From Caulobacter vibrioides (GTDB lineage Bacteria; Pseudomonadota; Alphaproteobacteria; Caulobacterales; Caulobacteraceae): a DNA stretch of 64,000 nt. This document shows, in pieces, positions 53,932 to 62,867 of the stretch (the first letter of the stretch is position 1; each line of letters starts with the position of its first letter). Location: positions 1-64,000 of the forward strand of contig LNIY01000117.1 in assembly GCA_001449105.1 (NCBI GenBank), in the 5' to 3' direction. The notes under the pieces were generated by a model, which made no database searches, was not told the DNA's origin, and was given only the letters and a program-made list of their open reading frames with translations. A program made the position numbers and the translations under genes.

Positions 53932-54714
53932 TTATGGCAGGTCGATATGCCCGACGCGTGACAGGATCAACGGGTGAAGCGCCCTATTCGCGCAAACCAG
54001 GCTCGGAACCGTCGGATTCGGCCGATTGTAAGCGAATTTTCGGCCGAGGTGATCGGTGAGCAACGCTCCGGCCTCGCCGCAGATCAGGTCGGCGGCGGCC
54101 AGGTCCCACTCGCTCTTGGGGGTCAGGGCGATGGCCGCGTCGAAGGCGCCGGCCGCCACAAGGCAGATGCGATAGGCGATCGAGTTGCGGGCCTCGACCC
54201 GCATGGCCGGCCACGGCTCCGGCCAGGCCGGGTGGGCGAACATCTTGGCGTCGCCCAGCATGGCCGCGCCGTCCAGCGTGGTGGAGAGGCTGGGGGCGAG
54301 GGGGGCGCCGTTCAGGGTCGCGCCGCCGCCGGCGGTCGCCGCATAGGTCTCGTCCAAGGCCGGGGCGTGGACGACGCCGGCGATCGGCCGGCCGTTCTCG
54401 ACCACGGCCACCGAGACGGCGAACCACGGCTTGCCCTTCATGAAGGCGACGGTGCCGTCGATCGGATCGACCACGAACTGGCGGCCGGTGCTCAGGCGGG
54501 CCGGGTCGTCGACCGTCTCCTCCGACAGCCAGCCGTAGTCGGGCCGCGCCGCGCGCAGGCGCTCCTTCAGCAGGGCGTCGACGGCCAGGTCGGCGTCGGT
54601 GACCGGCGAGCCGCCGTCCTTCGACCAGATCTTCACGCCCTTGGCCCGGGCCGCCAGGGCCAGGGCGCCCGCCTCGCGGGCCGCGTCGAGGATCAGGTCG
54701 AGGTCGGCCATCAT
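53932..54714 (-). CDS. inositol-monophosphatase-family enzyme (CysQ/SuhB-like)
   Basis: The 260-residue enzyme has the Mg2+-site motifs LSEETVDDP, DPIDGTVAFMKG, and WDLAAADLICGEAGA. This is the superfamily signature for Li-sensitive sugar or nucleotide phosphatases; 3'(2'),5'-bisphosphate nucleotidase (CysQ) or inositol monophosphatase are the candidates. Two adjacent ATG codons occur at the start; the first overlaps the pmbA stop by 4 bp. Substrate not resolved. Confidence 0.86.
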   Translation of the reverse strand: MMADLDLILDAAREAGALALAARAKGVKIWSKDGGSPVTDADLAVDALLKERLRAARPDYGWLSEETVDDPARLSTGRQFVVDPIDGTVAFMKGKPWFAVSVAVVENGRPIAGVVHAPALDETYAATAGGGATLNGAPLAPSLSTTLDGAAMLGDAKMFAHPAWPEPWPAMRVEARNSIAYRICLVAAGAFDAAIALTPKSEWDLAAADLICGEAGALLTDHLGRKFAYNRPNPTVPSLVCANRALHPLILSRVGHIDLP

Positions 54715-56042
54715 TTGCCCGCGATCGCCAGGCCGTCGACCAGCAGGGACGGGCTGTTGCTGGCGCCGCGCAGCTCCAGGTCGGCGCCGACGACCAGACG
54801 GCCGTAGATGTCGATCAGGTTGCCGGCGACGGTGATCTCGGTGACCGGATAGGCCAGCTGGCCGTTCTCGAACCAGAAGCCCGAGCAGCCCACCGACCAG
54901 TCGCCGGTGTTGCCGTTCAACGAGGGGCCGAACATCGAGGTGATCAGCAGGCCGTCCTTGGCCTGGCCCATCAGGCCGGCCAGGTCGAGCTCGCCCGGTT
55001 CCAGGGTCAGGTTGTGGGTCGAGACGCCCGGCGCGCCGGCCGAGCCGCGCGAGGCGTGGCCCGTCGTCTCCAGGTTCAGCTGGCGGGCGCTGGCGCTGTT
55101 GAGCAGCCAGGTGGTCAGCACGCCGTCGTCGATAAGGGCGCGGCGCACGGTGGTCACGCCCTCGTCGTCGAACGGGGCCGAGCCCAGGCCGCGCACGCGG
55201 TGCGGGTCGTCGGTCAGCTGCACGCCGGCGGCGAAGATCCGCTGGTTCAGCCTGTCCTTCAGGAACGAGGTGCCGCGGGCGATGGCCGGACCGGAGATGG
55301 CCCCGATCAGCGGGCTGATCAGCGACATGGCCAGGCGGTTCTCGAAGATCACCGGGGCGGTGGTCGAGCCGATCTTGCGCGCGCCCAGGCGCGAGACGGC
55401 CTGCTGGCCGGCCTTGGCGCCGATGGCCTCGGGGCTGGGCAGGTCCTCTGCATGCCGCACCGAACGGCCCTCGCCGCCGCGCTCCATGCCCGCGCCCTCG
55501 CCGGCGATGGCCGAGGCCGAGATGCCGAAGCCCGTGGCCGCGTGCTGGCCGAAGAAGCCGTCGCTGGTGACGAGGCGCCAGACGGTCGAGCTCCAGCTCG
55601 ACGAGCCGCCGTCGGAATTGGTCACGCCCTCGATGGCGCGGGCGGCGGCCTCGGCAGCGCGGGCCTGGCCTTCCAGGGTCTCGGCCGAGGGCTCGTAGGC
55701 GTCGATCAGGTCGAGGTCGGGGAACGGGCCCTTGGCCAGGCGATCCTTCGGCGCGAAGCCGGCATAGGGGTCCTCGGGGGCCAGGCGGGCCATGGCGACC
55801 GCGCGCTCGACCAGCTTGGCGCGGGCCTCGGGGCTGACGTCCGAGCCGGAGACGGTGGCGCTGCGGCGCCCGACGAAGACGCGCAGGCCCAGGTCCTTGG
55901 CCTCCTCGCGTTCGACTTCCTCCAGCTCGCCCAGGCGCACGCCCACCGAGAGGGATTGGCGCTCGGCGAACACGGCCTCGGCGGCGTCGGCCCCGGCCTT
56001 GCGCGCGGCGGCGACGACGTCATGCAACAGGTTTTCGTCCAT
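54711..56042 (-). CDS. pmbA: TldE/PmbA family protein
   Basis: The 443-residue protein belongs to the TldD/TldE pair: conserved SVGVRLGELEEVEREEAKDLGLRVFV near the N terminus, FDDEGVTTVRRALIDDGVL, and GVSTHNLTLEPGELD. The HExxxH motif that marks the catalytic TldD is absent, which indicates the PmbA (TldE) partner. TldD and PmbA together act in peptide modification and antitoxin turnover in other bacteria. It leads the reverse-strand unit with the phosphatase and DUF4170 genes. Confidence 0.9.
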   Translation of the reverse strand: MDENLLHDVVAAARKAGADAAEAVFAERQSLSVGVRLGELEEVEREEAKDLGLRVFVGRRSATVSGSDVSPEARAKLVERAVAMARLAPEDPYAGFAPKDRLAKGPFPDLDLIDAYEPSAETLEGQARAAEAAARAIEGVTNSDGGSSSWSSTVWRLVTSDGFFGQHAATGFGISASAIAGEGAGMERGGEGRSVRHAEDLPSPEAIGAKAGQQAVSRLGARKIGSTTAPVIFENRLAMSLISPLIGAISGPAIARGTSFLKDRLNQRIFAAGVQLTDDPHRVRGLGSAPFDDEGVTTVRRALIDDGVLTTWLLNSASARQLNLETTGHASRGSAGAPGVSTHNLTLEPGELDLAGLMGQAKDGLLITSMFGPSLNGNTGDWSVGCSGFWFENGQLAYPVTEITVAGNLIDIYGRLVVGADLELRGASNSPSLLVDGLAIAGK

Positions 56043-56094
56043 GGCGTCTTATGGCGAGGCGGGAGAGGCGGGGCAAGCGCCGCCCTCCGGATTG

Positions 56095-56496
56095 TCAGGG
56101 AATGGCGTAGAACAGCAGGATCACCCCGCCGAAGACATAGGCCAGCCACGTGCAGATCATGCCCACGGCGCGCGGCACCGAGGCGCCGCCGCTGCGCGAC
56201 AGGCCCACGGCGTGGATCAGGCGGCCGGCGAACAGAACCAGGCCCACGCCGTGGATGGCGATGGCCGGCGCGCCGACCACGGCCAGCACCGCCAGGACGC
56301 CCAGGCCCGTGGGCACGTACTCGCTGGCATTGCCGAAGGCGCGGACGGCCTGGGCCAGTTCCGGCACGCCGCCGTCGCCCAGGGCCACCTTGTATTTCTG
56401 CCGTCCGCGCACGACCAGCAGCGACAGCACCAGCAGCAGGAAGACATGCAGGCCGGCCCACAGGGCGGCGGCGTGACCGGAGGCGGAAACGTCCAT
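56095..56496 (-). CDS. MAPEG family membrane protein
   Basis: The 133-residue protein has four hydrophobic helices and the MAPEG signature RAFGNASEYVPTGLG with GRLIHAVGL following. Members are glutathione-linked membrane enzymes (eicosanoid and glutathione metabolism in eukaryotes); bacterial roles are little known. It stands alone, 50 bp before pmbA on the same strand. Confidence 0.88.
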   Translation of the reverse strand: MDVSASGHAAALWAGLHVFLLLVLSLLVVRGRQKYKVALGDGGVPELAQAVRAFGNASEYVPTGLGVLAVLAVVGAPAIAIHGVGLVLFAGRLIHAVGLSRSGGASVPRAVGMICTWLAYVFGGVILLFYAIP

Positions 56497-56591
56497 CGAC
56501 GGACCTTTCGTACAGAAAGCGGGGCCGCATAAGGCCCTCGCTTCCGCGCCGATGGCAACTGGTGACGTGACGGAAGCTTGGCTTTGGGGCG

Positions 56592-57308
56592 CTATCGCAG
56601 GCTGTAGCCGCCGTCCGTGAACAGCGTGGTCCCCGTGGTGAAGCCGTTGGTCAGCAGGAACAGCACGGCCTGGGCGATCTCGGCCTCGGCGCCCGGGCGG
56701 CCGACCAGCGAACCGGCGGCCTGGCCGGCGAAGGCGGCGTCGCGGACCTGCGCGGGGCGTCGCGCCCAGAGGTCGCCGTCGATCGTGCCGGGCGCGACGA
56801 CATTGACCCGCACCGGCGCCAGGTCGACCGCCAGGCCGCGCCCGAACGCTTCGATCGCGCCGTTGGCGGCGGCGTAGAGCGCCGCGCCCTTCGGCGGCCG
56901 GGCGCTGGCGGCGCCGGACATCAGCACCACCGAGCCGTCTGGCGCGAGCTTGGGCGCGGCGGCCCGCACGCAGCGCACCTGGCCCCAGAACTTGCCGTCG
57001 AACGGCGAGGCGATGGCGGTCTCGTCGGGATGGTCGAAGGGCGCGATGGAATAGGTGGCGGCCGGGGTGAACAGATGGTCGAGCCGCTCGATCCGGTCGA
57101 AGAAGGCGGCCACGGACCCCGTGTCGAACACGTCGACGGCGGCTGTGCGGGCGTTGGCGCCGAGCCGTTCGCGCGCGGCCTCCAGCCGGCCTGGCGAGCG
57201 GCCGCCGAGCACCACGCGCCCGCCGCCGTCGACAAAGGCCCTCGCCGTGGCCAGCCCGATCCCCGAGCCGCCGCCGATCACCACCAGGATCTTGTCATCG
57301 TATCGCAT
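56592..57308 (-). CDS. short-chain dehydrogenase/reductase with an altered active site
   Basis: The 238-residue SDR has the cofactor motif VVIGGGSGIGLA and the NAG-like AAANGAIEAF segment; catalytic Ser in LMSGAAS and Tyr in ALYAAAN are present. The usual lysine of Y-x-x-x-K is an asparagine (Y-A-A-A-N), so the enzyme may use a different base, or it may be a poor catalyst or a binding protein. It ends in TDGGYSLR, as classical SDRs do. It is divergent from a LysR gene that probably controls it. Confidence 0.87.
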   Translation of the reverse strand: MRYDDKILVVIGGGSGIGLATARAFVDGGGRVVLGGRSPGRLEAARERLGANARTAAVDVFDTGSVAAFFDRIERLDHLFTPAATYSIAPFDHPDETAIASPFDGKFWGQVRCVRAAAPKLAPDGSVVLMSGAASARPPKGAALYAAANGAIEAFGRGLAVDLAPVRVNVVAPGTIDGDLWARRPAQVRDAAFAGQAAGSLVGRPGAEAEIAQAVLFLLTNGFTTGTTLFTDGGYSLR

Positions 57309-57350
57309 GCGGAAAGTCTTAGGCGGCGACGCGAACGGGCGGAAATGACT

Positions 57351-57363
57351 TGAATTCGGTTCA
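57351..57363. promoter_or_regulatory. T-N11-A box with dyad symmetry, candidate LysR-type operator
   Basis: TGAATTCGGTTCA is a T-N11-A sequence with TGAA/TTCA symmetry, in the 75-bp space between the SDR and LysR start codons. This is where a LysR-type regulator of the pair would be expected to bind. Confidence 0.6.
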
Positions 57364-57383
57364 TTGCGGACGTCAGTTCGGGA

Positions 57384-58310
57384 ATGATCTCGATCCCTTC
57401 CCTCGATCGCTACGGCGGCGTGCGGGCCTTCGTGGCCGTGGCCGAGCACGGCGGCTTCGCGGCCGCCGCGCCGAGCCTTGGCCTTTCGCCCTCGGCGGTG
57501 GGCAAGGCGGTGCAGCGGCTGGAGGCGCGGCTGGGCGTGCGGCTGCTGGCCCGGACCACCCGCGCCGTCGCCCTGACCGAGGACGGCCGGGTCTTCCACG
57601 CCCGCTGCGCGGCGGCGCTGGCGGGCCTCGCCGAAGCCGAGGCCGAGCTGCGGCGCGGACGGGGCGAGCCCTCGGGCCTGCTGCGCGTAGCCTTGCCGCC
57701 GCTGCTGGGTCGCGCCTTCGTCATGCCCGTGCTGCTGGAGCTTGTCGCCCGCTGGCCCGCTCTGCGGCTGGAGGCGAACCTGGGCGCCGATCCGGTCGAC
57801 CTGGCGGCCGAGGGCGTCGACCTGGCGGTGCGGATCGGCGCGCTCGACGATCGCGCGGGCCGCGTCGCCCGGCCGCTGGGCGTCCAGCGGCGGGTGGTCT
57901 GCGCGACGCCGGCCTATCTCGATGCGCGCGGACGGCCCAAGACCGTCCGGGACCTCGCCGATCACGACTGCCTGGTCGAAGCGCGCGACGGCCGGCCCTC
58001 GCCCTGGCCCTATGTCGATGCGGACGGCGCGGCGCGCAGTCTGGCCGTCGACGGGCGGGTGCGGATCGGTGACGCCCAGATGCTGGGGCAGGCCGCGCTG
58101 GCCGGCGCGGGGATCGCCATGGTTCCCCGCTGGCTCGTCGCAGACGACCTGGCGGCCGGCCGGCTGGAGACGGTGCTCGACGGGGTGTTCGACAGCCCGC
58201 TGCCCGTGAACCTGATCTGGCCGCGCACGCCGTATCCGAGCGCCAAGCTGCGGGCGGCGGTGGATGCGCTGGTCGAACGGTATGGGACGGAGAGGCCCTG
58301 GGAGGGGTGA
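57384..58310 (+). CDS. LysR-family transcriptional regulator
   Basis: The 308-residue regulator has the N-terminal winged helix (GVRAFVAVAEHGGFAAAAPSLGLSPSAVGKAVQRLE), a linker helix, and a C-terminal effector domain (about 95-300). Divergent position suggests control of the SDR gene and of itself. The inducer is not known. Confidence 0.92.
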   Translation: MISIPSLDRYGGVRAFVAVAEHGGFAAAAPSLGLSPSAVGKAVQRLEARLGVRLLARTTRAVALTEDGRVFHARCAAALAGLAEAEAELRRGRGEPSGLLRVALPPLLGRAFVMPVLLELVARWPALRLEANLGADPVDLAAEGVDLAVRIGALDDRAGRVARPLGVQRRVVCATPAYLDARGRPKTVRDLADHDCLVEARDGRPSPWPYVDADGAARSLAVDGRVRIGDAQMLGQAALAGAGIAMVPRWLVADDLAAGRLETVLDGVFDSPLPVNLIWPRTPYPSAKLRAAVDALVERYGTERPWEG

Positions 58311-58314
58311 TCTT

Positions 58315-58519
58315 GTCCCCGCTTCCATAGGGAGAGGGGGGGGCCCGCCGCGAAGCGGGGGGAGGGTGAGGGTTTTCACCGCCAGCAGGCAAATCCGCAG
58401 GAGCAGTCAGCCCCCGGGCGCCTGAGGTTCTGGTTCCGCGCTTCATTCGGTGAGCTTGTTACCTCTCACCCTCCCACGCTTGCAGCGTGGGCCCCTCCCT
58501 CTCTCAAAGAGAGAGGGTT
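58315..58519. repeat. family B intergenic palindromic elements around a non-coding centre
   Basis: The left arm at about 58315-58372 reads CCCCGCTTCCATAGGGAGAGG and GGGCCCGCCGCGAAGCGG; the right arm at 58460-58519 reads CTCTCACCCTCCCACGC, GCAGCGTGGGCCCCTCCC and CTCTCAAAGAGAGAG. Some 85 bp with no recognisable feature lie between. The whole separates the LysR gene from the convergent M14 gene. Confidence 0.7.
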
Positions 58520-58533
58520 TCCATGCCCGATCC

Positions 58534-60357
58534 CTACTTCTCCCGGGCGATTGGGTAGAGCAGGTGGCGCTGGTCGTAGAAGGGCGTGCGCTTGTAGAAC
58601 CAGGCCAGGCGCGCGTCGGGATCGGCGGCGAACTTGGGCTCGGCCGCAAGCTTGGCCTCGAACTCGGCTTTCAGAGCCGGATCGGCGGCCAGCATCTTCT
58701 CGGCCAGCGGGGCGATGGCGTAGGGCTCGATATATTCGACGCGGCCCAGCACCTCGGGGACCATGCCCCAGGCGAAGACGCTCTCGCTCGACTGCGGCTC
58801 GAGCAGCAGCACGACGAGGTCGCCCAGCGGCTGGTCGGTCGACACCCGCACCGAGCCCTTGGGGAAGGTCCAGTCGCGGTTTTCCGTCGTCACCTGCTCG
58901 ACGCTCATCTGCACGTGGCCCTCGTTGGCGCGCGGGGCGACCTTGGGCTCGACCAGGCGCAGCATCTCGACCGGCACGGTCCTGGGCGCGTCCAGGGTCT
59001 CGACCTTCACCCCGTGCAGCTTCAGCCGCTCGATGATGTCGGCGCGGTAGCTGGGCGCCCAATAGGCCTTGGGACGGGCCAGCTGCAGGGTGGGGTGGGA
59101 GCCGTAGAACGGCAGCCGCCAGAGTTCGGGGTCCGGCTCGCCGAGCCAGCGGATCTCGGTCTTGCCCGAGGCCGCGCTGTCATAGGTCTCGTAGCGGATG
59201 CCCTTGAAGGCGCGGGTGACGGTCGGCTTGTCGTCGGCGACGAAGTTGGCTGGGATGGTCGCCGGCCGCAGGGCGCTGTCGGCGGCGACGGCGGTGCGCA
59301 GCGTGTCGCCCTTCTGCGCCAGCAGCTCCAGCGCCGTCTCGATGAACACATAGGTCCCCAGCACGCGCTGGGCGTGGGGCTTGAGGCTATGGTTCTCGAT
59401 CAGGATGGTCGGCACGTGGGCGGCCGAGCCCCAGCCGTTGGAGAACCGCTCGCCCAAGCCCCCGTCCGACAGGCCGGCCTTGGGGTTGCGCTCGTCGATG
59501 CCGAACACCAGCTCGCCCGGGATATGGCCCTCGGCTTCCAGGCTCGCGTTCATGGCCGGCTTGAAAGCCTCGTCCAGCCACTTGGCCGTGGCCGGCGAGC
59601 GCGACCACACCCCGTCCTCGCCGTTGTAGCCGTAGGTGACGTCATACTGGTAATCCATGCCGTCGGTGACGTGGACGTCGACGTAAAGGTCGGCCCGATA
59701 CTTGGCCTGAAGTCGCTTCAGCGCCTGCATCTCGGGCTGGTCGAGCTTCATGAAGTCGCGGTTGAGGTTCTGGTTGGTCGCCGTGTTGCGCCAGCCCTGG
59801 ATGCGCGGCCCGCGCTGGTTGGGGCGCGAATAGGGGCCCGAGCGCTCGTGGCCGTCGACCGACAGGATCGGGATCAGCACCAGGTTGACCTTGTCTAGCA
59901 GGCCGTCCTTGCCGTGAAACGCCATGTCGCGCAGCAGCATCATGCCCGCGTCCTTGCCGTCGATCTCGCCCGGGTGGATGCCGCACTGGACGAGCAGCAG
60001 GGGCTTCTTCGGATCCAGCCTGTCGCCGTCCTTGCTGGCGATGACGGCGAAGATCGGCCGGCCTTCGGGCGAGACGCCGAAGTCCTCGACGCGCACCAGC
60101 TTGGAGGCCTTGTCCAGCTTGTCGAACCAGGCGCGGGTGTCGACGTAATTGGGGCTGAAGTCGTGGCCCGGATCGGCCTCGAAGGCGGTGACCCACGGAT
60201 CGGAGGCGTCGCGGATCAGGGCCTGGCTGGCGCCCTGCCAATGCGGGGCCGGCGGCAGGAAGGCCTGGTCCCAGGGGGCTTTGGCGGCGGGGGTCTGGGC
60301 CATGGCGGGCGTTCCCAATGCAAGCAGGGCGAGGGTGAGGAGGGCGGTCGAGCGCAT
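58534..60357 (-). CDS. secreted M14-family zinc carboxypeptidase
   Basis: The 607-residue protein starts with a signal peptide (STALLTLALLALGTPAMAQ). Zinc ligands are in GIHPGEIDGKDAG (H-x-x-E) and VDVHVTDG, and the general base Glu lies in ILIENHSLKPH. The catalytic domain covers about 60-350; the remaining 250 residues are a C-terminal extension of unclear fold. It is a periplasmic or secreted peptidase. The upstream in-frame ATG at 60393 would not begin a signal peptide, so 60357 is used. Confidence 0.89.
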   Translation of the reverse strand: MRSTALLTLALLALGTPAMAQTPAAKAPWDQAFLPPAPHWQGASQALIRDASDPWVTAFEADPGHDFSPNYVDTRAWFDKLDKASKLVRVEDFGVSPEGRPIFAVIASKDGDRLDPKKPLLLVQCGIHPGEIDGKDAGMMLLRDMAFHGKDGLLDKVNLVLIPILSVDGHERSGPYSRPNQRGPRIQGWRNTATNQNLNRDFMKLDQPEMQALKRLQAKYRADLYVDVHVTDGMDYQYDVTYGYNGEDGVWSRSPATAKWLDEAFKPAMNASLEAEGHIPGELVFGIDERNPKAGLSDGGLGERFSNGWGSAAHVPTILIENHSLKPHAQRVLGTYVFIETALELLAQKGDTLRTAVAADSALRPATIPANFVADDKPTVTRAFKGIRYETYDSAASGKTEIRWLGEPDPELWRLPFYGSHPTLQLARPKAYWAPSYRADIIERLKLHGVKVETLDAPRTVPVEMLRLVEPKVAPRANEGHVQMSVEQVTTENRDWTFPKGSVRVSTDQPLGDLVVLLLEPQSSESVFAWGMVPEVLGRVEYIEPYAIAPLAEKMLAADPALKAEFEAKLAAEPKFAADPDARLAWFYKRTPFYDQRHLLYPIAREK

Positions 60358-60439
60358 GATCCCTGTCGTCGCGCCTCTCCCTATGGATGGCAAGGGGGCA
60401 AGTCTTGTCCGCGATCGGCGTCCGTGGCGAAAACCACGT

Positions 60440-60520
60440 CCTTAGACAGGCTCAGGATGAGGTTTTTCTTCGGCCTGCGATCGAAACTGGTCCTCACCCT
60501 GAGCTTGTCGAAGGGCGAGG
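60440..60520. repeat. family D inverted repeat
   Basis: CCTTAGACAGGCTCAGGATGAGG at the left is answered by CCTCACCCTGAGCTTGTCGAAGG at the right, a partly mismatched inverted pair around a 35-bp centre. Elements carrying the CTTCGACAAGCTCAGG-type core are common in alphaproteobacterial spacers. It lies between the M14 and the following membrane protein gene. Confidence 0.7.
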
Positions 60521-60538
60521 GCCATGCACAGCCGCTGC

Positions 60539-61150
60539 CTAGCCTCCCGTCAGCAGCCAGCCGCCCTTGTCGATCAGGGCCTTGGCCGAGCCGAGGATCT
60601 GCCAGGTCTGGTAGGCCAGCAGGATGCCGAGCGCGGCGGTGACGATCCAGCGCCGGCGGGCCAGGGCCGCGACCAGGGTCAGGCCCATGAACAGCGGCGT
60701 GCCGACCCAGAAGCCCAGGCCCAGCCGCAGCTTGGCGATCTCTCCGTTCAGCGTGATCAGGCCCAGGAACAGGAAGACGATCAGCAGGTTGGCGCCCATG
60801 ACGCTGAGCAGCACCAGGCGCTTGCGGGCCCAGAAGTGGTCGTCCAGGTCCTCGCCCGGCTTCAGCTCGCGCGGGAAGACCTGGGTGGCGGCGACGTAGA
60901 AGGTGCTGGCCACCGCCAGGCCCACGATCAGCAGGGCGTAGTTGTAGGGTGCGGGCCGGAAGATCACCCAGGCCTGGTTCCAGAAGCTGGCGATGTCGAT
61001 GGCCACGAACAGCGCCAGCAGCGGCGTCAGATAGCCGAACCGCACCGTTCGCCGCTCGTGCAGCAGGCGCGCGAACCCGCCCACCAGCTCGGCCACCGAG
61101 AAGCCGAGCAGCAGGCCGTAGAAGCTGAAGAAGAACTCGAATGGGTCCAC
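60539..61150 (-). CDS. hypothetical integral membrane protein
   Basis: The 203-residue protein has about six hydrophobic helices, starting FFFSFYGLLLGFSVAELVGGFARLLHERR, with a loop containing FPRELKPGEDLDDHFWARKR. No family was recognised. It lies 28 bp after the UbiD-type gene on the same strand and may be in one transcript with it. Confidence 0.65.
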   Translation of the reverse strand: MDPFEFFFSFYGLLLGFSVAELVGGFARLLHERRTVRFGYLTPLLALFVAIDIASFWNQAWVIFRPAPYNYALLIVGLAVASTFYVAATQVFPRELKPGEDLDDHFWARKRLVLLSVMGANLLIVFLFLGLITLNGEIAKLRLGLGFWVGTPLFMGLTLVAALARRRWIVTAALGILLAYQTWQILGSAKALIDKGGWLLTGG

Positions 61151-61178
61151 GAAATCCCCCGATTTCAGACGCTGCGGG

Positions 61179-62714
61179 TTACTTGCCCTTCCAGATCGGC
61201 TTGCCCTCGCCCGGCAGGCCCAGGCGCGACCACTTCTCGCTGACCGCGTCGATCACGGACTGGTCCATGCGGATCTCCTCGCCCCATTCCCGTGTCGTCT
61301 CGGGCTCCCACTTGTCGGTGGCGTCCAGGCCGATCTTGGAGCCCAGGCCGCTGACCGGGCTGGCGAAGTCGAGATAGTCGATGGGCGTGTGCTCGATCAC
61401 CGTGATGTCCCGGGCGGGATCCATCTTGGTGCTGATCGCCCACATCACGTCCTTCCAGTCGCGGGCGTTGATGTCGTGGTCCACGACGATCACCCACTTG
61501 GTGTACATGAACTGGCGCAGATAGCTCCACACGCCCAGCATCACCCGCTTGGCGTGGCCCGGATAGGCCTTCTTCATCGACACCACGGCGATGCGGTAGG
61601 AGCAGCCCTCGGGCGGCAGCCAGAAGTCGACGATCTCGGGGAACTGCTGGCGGATCAGCGGGATGAACACCTCGTTCAGCGCCTCGCCCAGCACCGAGGG
61701 CTCGTCCGGCGGACGGCCGGTGAAGGTGGTCAGGTAGATCGGGTCCTTGCGCATGGTGATCGCGGTCACCTGGAAGACCGGGAACTTCTCGACGCTGTTG
61801 TAGTAGCCGGTGTGGTCGCCGTAGGGGCCCTCGTCCTCGTACTCGTCGAGCAGGACGTGGCCCTCCAGCACGATCTCGGCCTGGGCCGGGACCATCAGCG
61901 GCACGGTCTTGCACGGGACCAGATCCAGCTTGGCGCCGCGCATCAGGCCGGCGAACTGGTACTCCGACAGGGTGTCGGGCACCGGCGTGACGGCGGCCAG
62001 GATCGTGCCGGGATCCGCGCCCAGAACGACGGCGCAGGGCAGCGGCTCCTTCTTGCCGGCTTTCTTGTGGCGGGCGTAGTGCTGGGCGCCGCCGCGGTGG
62101 GCCAGCCAGCGCATGATCGCCTTGTCCTTGCCCAGCACCTGCATGCGGTAGATGCCGAGGTTGAAGTCGTCCTCGCGGTCGTCGCTGGGACCCTTGGTGA
62201 CCACCAGGCCCCAGGTGATCAGCGGCGCGGGCTCGCCCGGCCAGCAGGTCTGCACCGGCAGCCTGGACAGGTCGATCTGGTCGCCGGTCAGGACGACCTC
62301 CTGCACCGGGGCCTTCTTCACCGTGCCGGGTCGCATCGACAGCACCGTCTTGGCCAGCGGCAGCATGTCGATGGCGTCCTTCAGGCCCTTGGGGGGCTGG
62401 GGCTGACGCAGGAAGGCCAGCAGTTCGCCCACTTCGCGCAGCTCGCCGGCGGTGGTGCGAGGCTCGCCGCCCAGCGTGACGCCCATGGCCACCCGCTTGA
62501 CCGTGCCGAACAGGTTGGCCAGGGCCGGCATGGGCGAGCGCGACCCGTCGGGCAGCAGCACGTGCTCGAACAGCACCGCCGGACCGCCGGCAGCCAGCAG
62601 GCGGGTCTGGATCTCGGTCATCTCCAGGACGGACGAGACCGGCTCCTTGACCCGCACCAGCTCGCCCTGGGCCTCCAGCACGTCGATGAATTCGCGAAGC
62701 GAACGGTAGGCCAT
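61179..62714 (-). CDS. ubiD: UbiD family decarboxylase
   Basis: The 511-residue protein has the UbiD family architecture: [20 protein letters not shown] at the start, the prenylated-FMN binding region around [53 protein letters not shown], and the C-terminal [19 protein letters not shown]. It decarboxylates aromatic acids with prenyl-FMN from UbiX; 3-octaprenyl-4-hydroxybenzoate in ubiquinone synthesis is the likely substrate. Other aryl substrates remain possible. Confidence 0.88.
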   Translation of the reverse strand: MAYRSLREFIDVLEAQGELVRVKEPVSSVLEMTEIQTRLLAAGGPAVLFEHVLLPDGSRSPMPALANLFGTVKRVAMGVTLGGEPRTTAGELREVGELLAFLRQPQPPKGLKDAIDMLPLAKTVLSMRPGTVKKAPVQEVVLTGDQIDLSRLPVQTCWPGEPAPLITWGLVVTKGPSDDREDDFNLGIYRMQVLGKDKAIMRWLAHRGGAQHYARHKKAGKKEPLPCAVVLGADPGTILAAVTPVPDTLSEYQFAGLMRGAKLDLVPCKTVPLMVPAQAEIVLEGHVLLDEYEDEGPYGDHTGYYNSVEKFPVFQVTAITMRKDPIYLTTFTGRPPDEPSVLGEALNEVFIPLIRQQFPEIVDFWLPPEGCSYRIAVVSMKKAYPGHAKRVMLGVWSYLRQFMYTKWVIVVDHDINARDWKDVMWAISTKMDPARDITVIEHTPIDYLDFASPVSGLGSKIGLDATDKWEPETTREWGEEIRMDQSVIDAVSEKWSRLGLPGEGKPIWKGK

Positions 62715-62867
62715 GGGCGGGAAACTCCTGGAACGGCGCGGAACCTAGAAGCGGCGGTGCGTCGGGGCAAGGCGTGGAGAGGGGCGAAGCGGCAAGCTTC
62801 GCCCTAGTCGCGCCCCGATGGACGTGCTCCCTTGCGCTCGCCTTCAGGAGTTGAGCGGAAAGACGTC

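Noticed and set aside
62730..62765. GGAAC ... CGTC resembling a sigma-T promoter before the DUF4153 gene
   Set aside because: Spacer is 15 bp and the -10 is CGTC, not CGTT; too weak compared with the two good matches at 17096 and 23847.
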